NCBI GenBank assembly: GCA_023957275.1
Contig: JAMLHF010000003.1
Location: 1 to 64,000 of the forward strand
Direction: 5' to 3'
DNA length: 64,000 nt
From: Lentimicrobium sp.
Lineage (GTDB): Bacteria > Bacteroidota > Bacteroidia > Bacteroidales > Lentimicrobiaceae
In this document: positions 19,257-26,982 of the stretch, in pieces
Numbering within the stretch: the first letter of the stretch is position 1
Layout: every line of letters starts with the position of its first letter
Program-made: the position numbers and the translations under genes
The notes under the pieces: model-generated
What the model was told of the DNA's origin: nothing
Seen by the model: only the letters and a program-made list of their open reading frames with translations
Database searches by the model: none

Positions 19257-19769
19257 ATGAAAAGTCATTTTGTTCTGGCTCTCATTTTGCTGTCTGCAGC
19301 CACAATCGTTTCGTGCAAAAGCAGCAAAACATTAAAAACAGTGAACCCGGAAGATAAGCCACAAATGGTGGCATCACCACAGGTAATTATTTACAAAACC
19401 AGGGGCGATTACTTCCTCCATGTTCCCGTAACCCTTTCGGAAGACAGAAAGTCCCTCGCAGCCTATCCGGCGCCTCAGGATGTATTCTATAAAGGTGATC
19501 TGGCTTACCCTGTCCGGCTCGAAAATGGTTATCTGCTCGACAGGCGGGGCATAAGCCCCTCAAGTGCATTTATCAAGCTGACCTATTACGAATACAGCAG
19601 GCTGGAGAATACTCCGCGGGCGGAAGAAATTATAAAAATGATCCTGGATGATGACCCGTTCACCATAATGTACCAATGCGGCCCCAAACACAGTTACAGG
19701 GATATTGAAAATGAGCTTAATGACATTATCCGTAAAGGGGAAGAAGTGAATTTCGAAAAACTGAAATAA
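19257..19769 (+). CDS. Hypothetical lipoprotein
   Basis: The 170-residue protein starts with a lipoprotein signal (LALILLSAATIVSC), with Cys20 as the probable lipidation site. The mature part contains RGDYFLHVPVTLSEDRKSL and a block of alternating charged and aromatic residues. I recognise no domain. It is preserved as an intact frame with normal codon use for the window. It diverges from the DUF1573 gene; the long gap that follows separates it from the kinase-DegV fusion. Confidence 0.75.
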   Translation: MKSHFVLALILLSAATIVSCKSSKTLKTVNPEDKPQMVASPQVIIYKTRGDYFLHVPVTLSEDRKSLAAYPAPQDVFYKGDLAYPVRLENGYLLDRRGISPSSAFIKLTYYEYSRLENTPRAEEIIKMILDDDPFTIMYQCGPKHSYRDIENELNDIIRKGEEVNFEKLK

Positions 19770-20254
19770 GTACCCGGATGTTCTTTTAATGTTATCAGCA
19801 AACAGGCTCCCGGTTCCGTGCATTTCAAATACACTAAGTAACTGATGGGGCGTCTGGGCTCAATACCATTGATAAACCCGGATAACCTTCTTAGAATCAA
19901 TCGTTCAGCTCTGCCGGCTTTCTTTTGATTAATCCGGGATAAAACTGTAGAGACAAGATAAACGCAGCGTCAGGCTTATTCATAAATCACTGAATATGTG
20001 GACCAAGCATCCGGAAGGAATTAAATTTTCATTAAATTGAACCACCTGTACCTGCCCGTAGGCGTGAGGCAATCGATTAAATGCCTAATTTTGCGCCTTC
20101 TGACGACAGGGAGTAAATTGATGATTTCAATACGATTGATGTCAATCTTTGGTAAATATTTGCCTCTGCTGCAGCAAACTTTTTTATCAGTCACATGTTC
20201 TTCTGCTGCATTTGGTGATTTACCAAAACCCATTATTCACAAAACCAGTTTAAA
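19770..20254. other. Intergenic, 485 bp, before the kinase-DegV fusion
   Basis: No RNA gene or terminator is convincing. A TAATTTTG box at 20086-20093 on the plus strand is the best promoter candidate for the downstream gene and would leave a leader of about 160 nt. A plus-strand frame at 20037-20258 shows no coding features. A short shared motif near 19809-19839 recurs at 31310-31344. Confidence 0.5.
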
Positions 20255-22066
20255 TTGAATAAGAACAATAAATCATTAACGGAACTTGATGGTAAGACGC
20301 TCTATTACAGTTTCCTTGCCGGAGCTCAAAAGATTTTTGAGAACCAGGTTCTGATTAACAAGATAAATGTTTTTCCGGTGGCTGACGCGGATACCGGAAC
20401 CAATCTGGCCTCCACCATGCGGTCGATTGTTGATAGTCCCATACCTACCTCCGATCTTAAAATGACTGCTGCGGCCCTGGCCGATGCAGCGCTAACAGGC
20501 GCCAGAGGTAATTCAGGGATTATTTTTGCCCAGTTTATTTACGGGTTCAGCAATGAAATTCAGAAGTATGAGTCGGTGAGTGTGGAAACATTCGCTGAAG
20601 TGGTCAAAAAGGCTGTAGCCTATGCCTATGAAGCGATAGCGAACCCCATAGAGGGCACGATGATTACCGTGATAAGGGAATGGGCTGAGTTTATTTACAT
20701 CCTCAAAGATTCCATTAAGGATTTTATTGAACTGCTTGCCCAGGCCTATCTCAAGGCGCTCGAATCATTGCAGGCCACTACGGGCCAGCTTGCCGTGCTG
20801 AAGAAATCAAATGTGGTGGATGCCGGTGCAAAAGGATTTGTAGTTTTCCTGCAGGGTATGGTTGAATTCGTTAAAGCCGGCGAACTCAGGAAATTACTTT
20901 CGGGACGTGAAACGGTGGTGATCGCTGATTCGGAAGTTGTTTCGCATGATGTGATTACCTATCGTTATTGTACCGAAGCCATGCTCGTTACCGACGATAA
21001 GAAAAAGCCCGATCTTCAGCTGGTGCGGAAGGGGATTGCCCATATGGGCGACTCCATGGTTGTGGCCGGCTCTGCCAGGAAGATGAGGGTACATATTCAC
21101 ACCGACCATCCGGCCAAGGTAATGAAGGTGCTTTCCAGATATGGATCCATCTCCTTCCAGAAGGTCGATGATATGGTTATGCAGCATGAGATATCCACAA
21201 ATCCGAAATTTCCGGTGGCCATCGTTACCGATTCCACCTGTGATATACCCCAGGAACTTGTTGAAAAATACCAGTTACAGGTTGTTCCGCTGAGCGTGCA
21301 TTTCGGGGAGAATTATTTTCTCGACAGGCTGACGATCCTGCCGGCCCAGTTTTACTCCATGATCGATAAGGCCCCCGCTTACCCTTCGACAGCACAGCCC
21401 GCTTACAAGGATTTCTTCAACCGTTATTCATACCTGGCCAGCCATTATGATTCAATCATCGGCATTCATATCAGTGCATCCATGAGCGGAACCTGGAGCA
21501 ACAGCTCCAAAGCTTCTCATGCAGTGGCCGAACACAGCGGGAAAAAGATCAGTGTCCTCAATTCGAAGCGTCTCTCCAGTGGATTGGGACTTATAGTGCT
21601 CAGGGCGGCCAGGGCGCTTGAAAACGGGGCCACCCATGAGGAGATTTCTTCTGCAATAGATACCTGGTCAAATAATACCAAAATCATGGTTTCTTCGAAA
21701 ACCATTAAATATATGGTAAAGAGTGGCAGGGTAAGCTATGGAAAAGGATTGATCGGCTCATTGCTGAACCTGAAACCGATAGTTACCGTAAACAATGAGG
21801 GCCGGACTGAGGCATTCGGTAAGCCTTTTACTGAGAAGGGAAGCATGGAACTGGTGATCGCAAAGATCAGGAGTATGGCTGCTGGCCGGAAAATATGGGG
21901 CTATGCCATTTCACATGCCCGCAACCTCAGCACCGCCAACTGGTATGCTGACAAAATGCGGGAAATCTGCGGACTTGAACCTGAATTTATCAACGATGCA
22001 TCTCCGGTACTCGGCGTTAATGTTGGTCCCGGTGTAGTCGCCCTTTCGGTGATGTTTGAGAATTAG
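20255..22066 (+). CDS. Fused DAK2 (FakA-like) kinase and DegV (FakB-like) protein
   Basis: The 603-residue protein joins a DhaL/DAK2 kinase half (PVADADTGTN with D44 and D46, then LTGARGNSG) and the FakA-type motif RVHIHTD (H280, H282) to a C-terminal DegV domain from about residue 319 (VAIVTDSTCDIP). In Firmicutes, FakA phosphorylates fatty acids held by the separate DegV protein FakB; here both are on one chain, suggesting a self-contained fatty-acid kinase. The glycine between the two motif aspartates of the usual PxPDGDTGTN is Ala here. No ATG is in frame upstream before a stop, so the start is the TTG at 20255. Confidence 0.88.
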   Translation: MNKNNKSLTELDGKTLYYSFLAGAQKIFENQVLINKINVFPVADADTGTNLASTMRSIVDSPIPTSDLKMTAAALADAALTGARGNSGIIFAQFIYGFSNEIQKYESVSVETFAEVVKKAVAYAYEAIANPIEGTMITVIREWAEFIYILKDSIKDFIELLAQAYLKALESLQATTGQLAVLKKSNVVDAGAKGFVVFLQGMVEFVKAGELRKLLSGRETVVIADSEVVSHDVITYRYCTEAMLVTDDKKKPDLQLVRKGIAHMGDSMVVAGSARKMRVHIHTDHPAKVMKVLSRYGSISFQKVDDMVMQHEISTNPKFPVAIVTDSTCDIPQELVEKYQLQVVPLSVHFGENYFLDRLTILPAQFYSMIDKAPAYPSTAQPAYKDFFNRYSYLASHYDSIIGIHISASMSGTWSNSSKASHAVAEHSGKKISVLNSKRLSSGLGLIVLRAARALENGATHEEISSAIDTWSNNTKIMVSSKTIKYMVKSGRVSYGKGLIGSLLNLKPIVTVNNEGRTEAFGKPFTEKGSMELVIAKIRSMAAGRKIWGYAISHARNLSTANWYADKMREICGLEPEFINDASPVLGVNVGPGVVALSVMFEN

Positions 22067-22097
22067 AGCTTTCAGCTTCAACAGGCAATAAAACCTA

Positions 22098-22132
22098 AGC
22101 CGGACTTTTCATATAAGCCCGGCTGTTTTTTT
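22098..22132 (+). terminator. Terminator of the kinase-DegV gene
   Basis: AGCCGG pairs with CCGGCT around a 15-nt loop, then G and seven T. Confidence 0.75.
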
Positions 22133-22142
22133 AACAATTCGC

Positions 22143-23246
22143 TTACTGGTGAAATCCCGGTGCCAGTATTTCGGCTATCCTGAATTGCTCATAGGTGTCC
22201 TGCCTGTAAGGATAATCCCAGCAGCCTAACCGGTGGCGCACTTTACCCCCGAATCCCGTTTTAAACCGGTAAAGCCCGTACATCGGGTTAGCCGGATCGG
22301 GGTTGCTGCTGATACCAAACAGGTCATATTCGGTACAGCCCTTCTGTTGTGCATATTGTATCGCATTCCATTGCAGAAGATAAGGAGCCATCATTTCGCG
22401 GTGATATGAGGCGGATGCCCCGTAAAGATAGGTTGCCCTGTTTTGGCTTAATGCCAGAAACATACCGGCCAGAGGAGTTCCGTTATTCTCGGCCAGCAGC
22501 AGTTTTATTACGGCGGGAGAAATGGTATCCCTGGCATCAGTTAAAAGCACCTGCTGAAAATAGTCCTTCTCTTCACCTGCAATGCGGTTTCTTTTAACGG
22601 TCTGGTTGTAAAGATAATACCACTTGTCCAGATCCTGTTCGCCCGAAAACCGGACTTTGATTTTCTTCCGCTGCGACAGGCGGATATTGTACCTGGTTTT
22701 GGGTTTCATTCTGCCGAGTATCTGTGCCGGAGACTTCTCTAAAGGCAGTATCACTGTGTTTGAAGGCAGAATGTTGGTAGGTGACTTCCTGAGATTCCAG
22801 TTTCTGGTGCCGAAGTTCATACGCATCTCCTGAACAGGGATATCAGGCAACTCCAGCCATGGCTGTTCATTGCCCGGCACTTCTGCCCATGGGGAAGGCC
22901 AGTTGAGGTCAAAACGGATGGCAAAGCATGCTTCAGGCAGATATTCACGGAGCGCCTCCGACAGTTCTTCGAGCCAGGCACCCTGCCGCTCCTGCTCAGG
23001 GACAATCTCCGGACCATAAGGGGCATAGGCGATCACCCCACCTGATTGTAACTCTCTCAGAAGAATAAGAATATCTCCCTTATGAATCCAATAGCCCGGC
23101 CGGTCCTGATCGGACTCGAAAATATCAAATGGCGCCGGATGCCAGCCCGTACTGTTTTTAAACTTAGCCCAGAATGCCGTTTGCTGAAGTATACGCGAGG
23201 GTATGATCGCTCCGGTGTCTTTGGGGATGACTTTCAGTAAATTCAT
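22143..23246 (-). CDS. FemA/FemB-family (GNAT-fold) aminoacyl transferase
   Basis: The 367-residue protein has two GNAT-like lobes. The second lobe includes KPKTRYNIRLSQRKKIKVRF, LAGMFLALSQNRATYLYGA, and the diagnostic ending YDLFGISSNPDPANP...YRFKTGFGG. This is the FemX/FemAB peptidoglycan-bridge family, which transfers amino acids from aminoacyl-tRNA to lipid-linked precursors; in Gram-negatives it may act on other acceptors. The true substrate is unknown. A small independent transcription unit ends about 35 bp upstream of its start, so expression may depend on read-through or an unseen promoter. Confidence 0.88.
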   Translation of the reverse strand: MNLLKVIPKDTGAIIPSRILQQTAFWAKFKNSTGWHPAPFDIFESDQDRPGYWIHKGDILILLRELQSGGVIAYAPYGPEIVPEQERQGAWLEELSEALREYLPEACFAIRFDLNWPSPWAEVPGNEQPWLELPDIPVQEMRMNFGTRNWNLRKSPTNILPSNTVILPLEKSPAQILGRMKPKTRYNIRLSQRKKIKVRFSGEQDLDKWYYLYNQTVKRNRIAGEEKDYFQQVLLTDARDTISPAVIKLLLAENNGTPLAGMFLALSQNRATYLYGASASYHREMMAPYLLQWNAIQYAQQKGCTEYDLFGISSNPDPANPMYGLYRFKTGFGGKVRHRLGCWDYPYRQDTYEQFRIAEILAPGFHQ

Positions 23247-23280
23247 GATTATGGCCCTTATCAGGAATCTTCCCGATTGA

Positions 23281-23308
23281 AAAGAAACCTGCCTGACTAT
23301 CAGGCAAG
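23281..23308 (-). terminator. Terminator upstream of the FemAB-like gene
   Basis: On the minus strand CTTGCCTGA-tag-TCAGGCAGG (9 bp, one T-G pair) is followed by TTTCTTT. It lies before, not after, the FemAB-like gene, so it ends an upstream transcript. Confidence 0.75.
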
Positions 23309-23494
23309 TAGTATATTTATTAAGAAAAATTATATTTTGTAGCCCTGAACCTTACAGGCGTCTGAAGATGCGCACATTTGGGCAGCAACAGGGAATGCTT
23401 CCGGTCGAGTCCGGAATCAGGAAACAGAAAAGCAATCAGGCTTTCCCGGAATTTTCGGACGTATACATCTGAAAATCATCGCAGATTGATTTAT
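23281..23494 (-). ncRNA. Candidate structured RNA of about 215 nt
   Basis: A full promoter (TTTG-N19-TACCTTTG) starts transcription near 23494, and a 9-bp hairpin with TTTCTTT ends it near 23281, with no ORF of note between. Inside, from the 5' end, I see ATTTTC/GAAAAT; GGGAA/TTCCC enclosing TTCCGG/CCGGAA; and GCCC/GGGC enclosing CTTCAG/CTG-t-AAG. The length and independent unit would fit a small regulatory RNA such as 6S RNA, which I cannot confirm from sequence. It could instead be an attenuating leader for the FemAB-like gene. It does not match the conserved core of a cobalamin, SAM or TPP riboswitch as I know them. Confidence 0.5.
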
Positions 23495-23499
23495 GACAG

Positions 23500-23530
23500 C
23501 AAAGGTAGGGGTATTAAATATATTGACAAA
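23500..23530 (-). promoter_or_regulatory. Promoter of the candidate RNA, TTTG-N19-TACCTTTG
   Basis: On the minus strand TTTG (23530-23527), a 19-bp spacer and TACCTTTG (23507-23500) match the Bacteroidota consensus exactly. It is as good as the tRNA-Arg promoter in this window. Confidence 0.75.
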
Positions 23531-23832
23531 TAAAACTTAAAGCATAAGGAGACAGGAATGACGAATCTGCTTTCTCAGACAGACCGGTTACGATCCGGTA
23601 ACTGAGGTTGAATTAAAGATGAAAGGTCCGAAAATATTTACCTGGAGTCCGTCATGACTGGATTAACATAAAAAGAACACAACATTTTTATGAGGATTGA
23701 ATTACCGGAAACATCACATCCGTTGCAGGATATATAATTAATCAGACCCGATTAATACTTCAGCGGCGATCCGTTATAATCCAAAGGTTTCAGTAATACA
23801 ACCGGATCACCGGAAATGTGCTGAAATATCAG

Positions 23833-23840
23833 TATATTTG
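23833..23840 (+). promoter_or_regulatory. Putative -7 box TATATTTG for the DUF1295 gene
   Basis: The match to TAnnTTTG lies 19 nt before the ATG at 23860. No clear -33 element. Confidence 0.45.
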
Positions 23841-23859
23841 AGTTATAAAATCAGAAACT

Positions 23860-24624
23860 ATGTTTAATTATCTTGGTGATGCGGCCCTGGTGGTTTTTAT
23901 TTATATGAGTCTGGTATTTGTGCTGGCTTTGGTTTTGCGCGACAATTCCATCGTAGATATCTTCTGGGGGCTAGGCTTCATTGTGCTGACCATATTCAGC
24001 ATAGTCAGGAATGACTCCCCCGGTGTTTTGCAGATTGTGGTTGCCATTATGGTATTGATCTGGGGGCTGAGATTATCGGTGCACATATTTAAACGGAACC
24101 TTGGGCGTGGCGAAGATTTCAGATACGCGAACTGGCGCCGGACATGGAAGTTTTTTACACTCCGCAGTTATCTGCAGGTTTTTATGCTTCAGGGCTTTTT
24201 TATGCTTGTTATCTCCTGGCCCGTGTTACATGTGCTGAACAACCCCTCCCCTGCTGTGCCCGGATTTATTCACGCTTCGGGGCTTTTGGTTTTCCTTGCC
24301 GGCTTTCTTTTCGAAGCCATCGGAGACTATCAGCTGGCTGTTTTCAGAAAAAATCCGGATAATGCCGGGAAACTCATCACAACAGGACTCTGGAAGCTCA
24401 CGCGCCATCCGAATTACTTCGGGGAAGCCTTGCTTTGGTGGGGATTCTGGTTGCTGGCCCTGCCCCTGATCGACGGTATTTATACAGTGGTCAGCCCTTT
24501 GGTCATCACCTGGTTGTTGCGCTATGTGTCGGGAGTGCCCATGCTGGAAAAGAAATATGAAGGCCGGCCCGATTGGGAAGCATACAAAGCTAAAACGCCT
24601 GTTTTCATTCCGTTTTTGCGTTGA
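23860..24624 (+). CDS. DUF1295 / steroid 5-alpha-reductase-like membrane protein
   Basis: The 254-residue polytopic membrane protein has about six hydrophobic helices. Its C-terminal block TTGLWKLTRHPNYFGEALLW is the signature of the DUF1295/ICMT superfamily, which includes integral-membrane reductases and methyltransferases. The GEDFRYANWRRTW segment is also typical. Bacterial members have no settled substrate; lipid or isoprenoid chemistry is a reasonable guess. A -7 box sits close upstream and no partner gene is nearby. Confidence 0.87.
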   Translation: MFNYLGDAALVVFIYMSLVFVLALVLRDNSIVDIFWGLGFIVLTIFSIVRNDSPGVLQIVVAIMVLIWGLRLSVHIFKRNLGRGEDFRYANWRRTWKFFTLRSYLQVFMLQGFFMLVISWPVLHVLNNPSPAVPGFIHASGLLVFLAGFLFEAIGDYQLAVFRKNPDNAGKLITTGLWKLTRHPNYFGEALLWWGFWLLALPLIDGIYTVVSPLVITWLLRYVSGVPMLEKKYEGRPDWEAYKAKTPVFIPFLR

Positions 24625-24795
24625 TTTCGTCAATTTAATCAGTTTATTTCCCGGCTTGCTCACAGGTGCCTTTCCTGGGAAATAATTTCTGTTTCCTTCT
24701 TTCCGTTTTTCCCTATCCCCCGCTTTTTATACCTTCGCAGCAGATTTATTCCGAACTGTATTCCTGTTAACGACAATAACAAATTCATTTTTAAT

Positions 24796-26841
24796 ATGAT
24801 CAACCAGCAACTTATCAATCCACGCAGCATCGTAGTAATCGGTGGCTCAAACGACACAACCAAGCCGGGCGGAAAAGTTCTTAAAAACCTGTTGGAACAC
24901 CATTTTTCAGGAGATGTTTATGTCACCAACCCGAAAGAAGATGAAATTCAGGGAATCAGGTGTTATAGAAATCCCGGCGATCTGCCCGATTGCGATCTGG
25001 CAATCCTTGCCATTGCCGCCAGATTCTGCCCCGAAACAGTTGAGTTGCTGGCCAGAAAGAAAAATACCCGCGCGTTTATCATTCTTTCGGCCGGTTTCCA
25101 TGAGGAAAGCGAAGCGGGCGCCCTGCTGGAACAACAAATTGTTGATACCATCAACAGTGTGAACGGTTGCCTGATAGGGCCCAACTGTATTGGAGTGATG
25201 AATCATCATCATACATCTGTATTTACAACGCCAATACCAAAACTTGATCCAAAAGGTATAGATTTTATCTCGGGTTCGGGCGCTACCGCCGTTTTTATTA
25301 TGGAGTCGGCCATGCCAAAGGGGCTTTCATTTTCCAGTGTATATTCAGTAGGAAACAGCGCGCAGATGGGCGTGGAGGAAGTACTTCAGTATCTTGACGA
25401 AAGTTTCGATCCGGAAACCAGCAGCAAGGTAAAACTGTTGTATGTTGAAAGCATCAATAAACCTGACCTGCTGTTGAAGCATGCCTCCTCCCTGATCCGG
25501 AAGGGATGCCGCATTGCCGCCATCAAATCGGGCAGTTCTTCGGCAGGAAGTCGTGCAGCCTCCTCCCATACCGGTGCCCTGGCAAGCAGCGATTCAGCTG
25601 TTGACGCGCTTTTCAGAAAAGCCGGCATCGTCAGGGTTTACGGCCGTGAAGAGCTGGCAGCCGTCGCCTCAGTATTTATGCATAAACCGCTCACCGGCAA
25701 GAATATTGCCATAATTACCCATGCAGGCGGCCCGGCGGTAATGCTCACCGACGCCCTTTCGAACAACGGCCTGGAGGTACCCCACATCGACAGCCCGGAG
25801 CTGCTGGCTAAACTTCTTCCCGGTTCATCCGTAGCCAATCCCATCGACTTTCTGGCTACCGGTACTGCCGGAAATCTTGGGGATATCATCGATTTCTGTG
25901 ATAATAAATTTGACAATATTGACGCTATGGCCGTCATCTTCGGCAGTCCGGGACTTACTGAAGTGTATGATGTATATAAACTTCTGGATGAAAAGATGAA
26001 AACCTGCCGGAAACCCATTTATCCGGTTTTGCCTTCAGTGATCAATGTGAAAAACGAGATAGAATATTTTCTTTCGTTGGGCAGGATAAACTTCCCTGAT
26101 GAAGTGGTTTTCGGTAACGCTTTGGCGAAAGTTTACAATACGCCTGCTCCCGCGGCTCCTGCCGAACATCCGGCTGTTAACAACGCTGTCATCCGCAGGG
26201 TGGTCGATGAAGCCGAATCCGGGTACCTGTCTCCTGACAAGGTACAGCAATTGCTGGATGCCGCCGGTATTCCCAGGGCAGGCGAAGCGGTTGTTACAAG
26301 CCGTGAGGAAGCCGTTGATGCGGCAGGGACGCTCGGCTATCCCGTGGTTATGAAGGTAGTAGGGCCCGTTCATAAATCGGATGTGGGTGGCGTTGTCCTG
26401 GATGTTATGGACGCTGAAACCGTTGGACGTGAGTTTGACCGTATGATCAATATCAAGGACACCACTGCAATACTGCTTCAACCAATGTTAAGCGGAACCC
26501 AGATTTTTGCAGGTGCAAAGTGCGAACCCAAATTCGGCCACATGATCCTGTGCGGACTCGGAGGAATCTTTATCGAGGTGCTGAAGGATGTGCAATCCTC
26601 ACTGTCACCCGTTTCGGCAGCCGAAGCATCAGAAATGATCAAAAGTCTGAAATCCTACAAAATCATTCAGGGCGTTCGCGGACAGGAAGGGGTAAATGAA
26701 ACTGCTTTTGCCGATGCGATTGTGCGTCTGTCGGCCTTGTGCGAAGCCGCCCCCGAGATTGCTGAGATGGATATTAACCCGCTGCTGGGTAATGCCAAAG
26801 GTGTGGTAGCCGTAGATGCAAGGATCAGAATAGAAAAATAG
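24796..26841 (+). CDS. ADP-forming acetyl/acyl-CoA synthetase, alpha-beta fusion
   Basis: The enzyme converts acyl-CoA, ADP and phosphate to the free acid, ATP and CoA, conserving energy in fermentation. The 681-residue chain fuses the alpha part (CoA-binding Rossmann fold NPRSIVVIGGSND, then the succinyl-CoA-ligase-like region with phospho-histidine H258 in ASSHTGALA) to a beta ATP-grasp part (LGYPVVMKVVGPVHKSDVGG...EMDINPLLG). Both halves look intact, so one gene should encode an active enzyme. Together with the 2-oxoacid:ferredoxin oxidoreductase at 33-36 kb it could complete ATP-yielding oxidation of amino-acid-derived 2-oxoacids. The preferred acyl-CoA is not known. Confidence 0.93.
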   Translation: MINQQLINPRSIVVIGGSNDTTKPGGKVLKNLLEHHFSGDVYVTNPKEDEIQGIRCYRNPGDLPDCDLAILAIAARFCPETVELLARKKNTRAFIILSAGFHEESEAGALLEQQIVDTINSVNGCLIGPNCIGVMNHHHTSVFTTPIPKLDPKGIDFISGSGATAVFIMESAMPKGLSFSSVYSVGNSAQMGVEEVLQYLDESFDPETSSKVKLLYVESINKPDLLLKHASSLIRKGCRIAAIKSGSSSAGSRAASSHTGALASSDSAVDALFRKAGIVRVYGREELAAVASVFMHKPLTGKNIAIITHAGGPAVMLTDALSNNGLEVPHIDSPELLAKLLPGSSVANPIDFLATGTAGNLGDIIDFCDNKFDNIDAMAVIFGSPGLTEVYDVYKLLDEKMKTCRKPIYPVLPSVINVKNEIEYFLSLGRINFPDEVVFGNALAKVYNTPAPAAPAEHPAVNNAVIRRVVDEAESGYLSPDKVQQLLDAAGIPRAGEAVVTSREEAVDAAGTLGYPVVMKVVGPVHKSDVGGVVLDVMDAETVGREFDRMINIKDTTAILLQPMLSGTQIFAGAKCEPKFGHMILCGLGGIFIEVLKDVQSSLSPVSAAEASEMIKSLKSYKIIQGVRGQEGVNETAFADAIVRLSALCEAAPEIAEMDINPLLGNAKGVVAVDARIRIEK

Positions 26842-26874
26842 AAAGGAAACGAAAGAGTAACATATCAGAATAGC

Positions 26875-26899
26875 AAAGCCCCGCAGAACGGGGCTTTCT
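26875..26899. terminator. Bidirectional terminator
   Basis: AAAGCCCCG-cagaa-CGGGGCTTT lies between the convergent acyl-CoA synthetase and dipeptidase genes. The T run is short on both strands. Confidence 0.75.
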
Positions 26900-26982
26900 C
26901 ATTATGTTACTCTCGAATTCTTAAGAATCAGCAAGTGATTCCCTGTAAACTCCTGACGGCTGTCCAGTCAGAATACCGGCTT

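Larger units (their letters stand above)
23247..23859. other. Intergenic, 613 bp, with a candidate RNA gene
   Basis: This is the longest gap in the window. The left half holds a promoter-terminator unit on the minus strand (23281-23530). The right half has a GTTAC/GTAAC hairpin inside a CTCAG/CTGAG outer stem around 23566-23606 and the -7 box of the DUF1295 gene, but no ORF. Confidence 0.6.

Noticed and set aside
20037..20258. 73-codon plus-strand frame before the kinase-DegV gene
   Set aside because: It shows no domain and overlaps the probable promoter and leader of the following gene.
23341..23480. Possible cobalamin riboswitch on the plus strand (a GGGAAT...CCGGT-like stretch)
   Set aside because: The conserved core (the CCGC-x-ACTGT block and the later GCCAGG-type block) is missing, and the strong promoter and terminator point to the minus strand.
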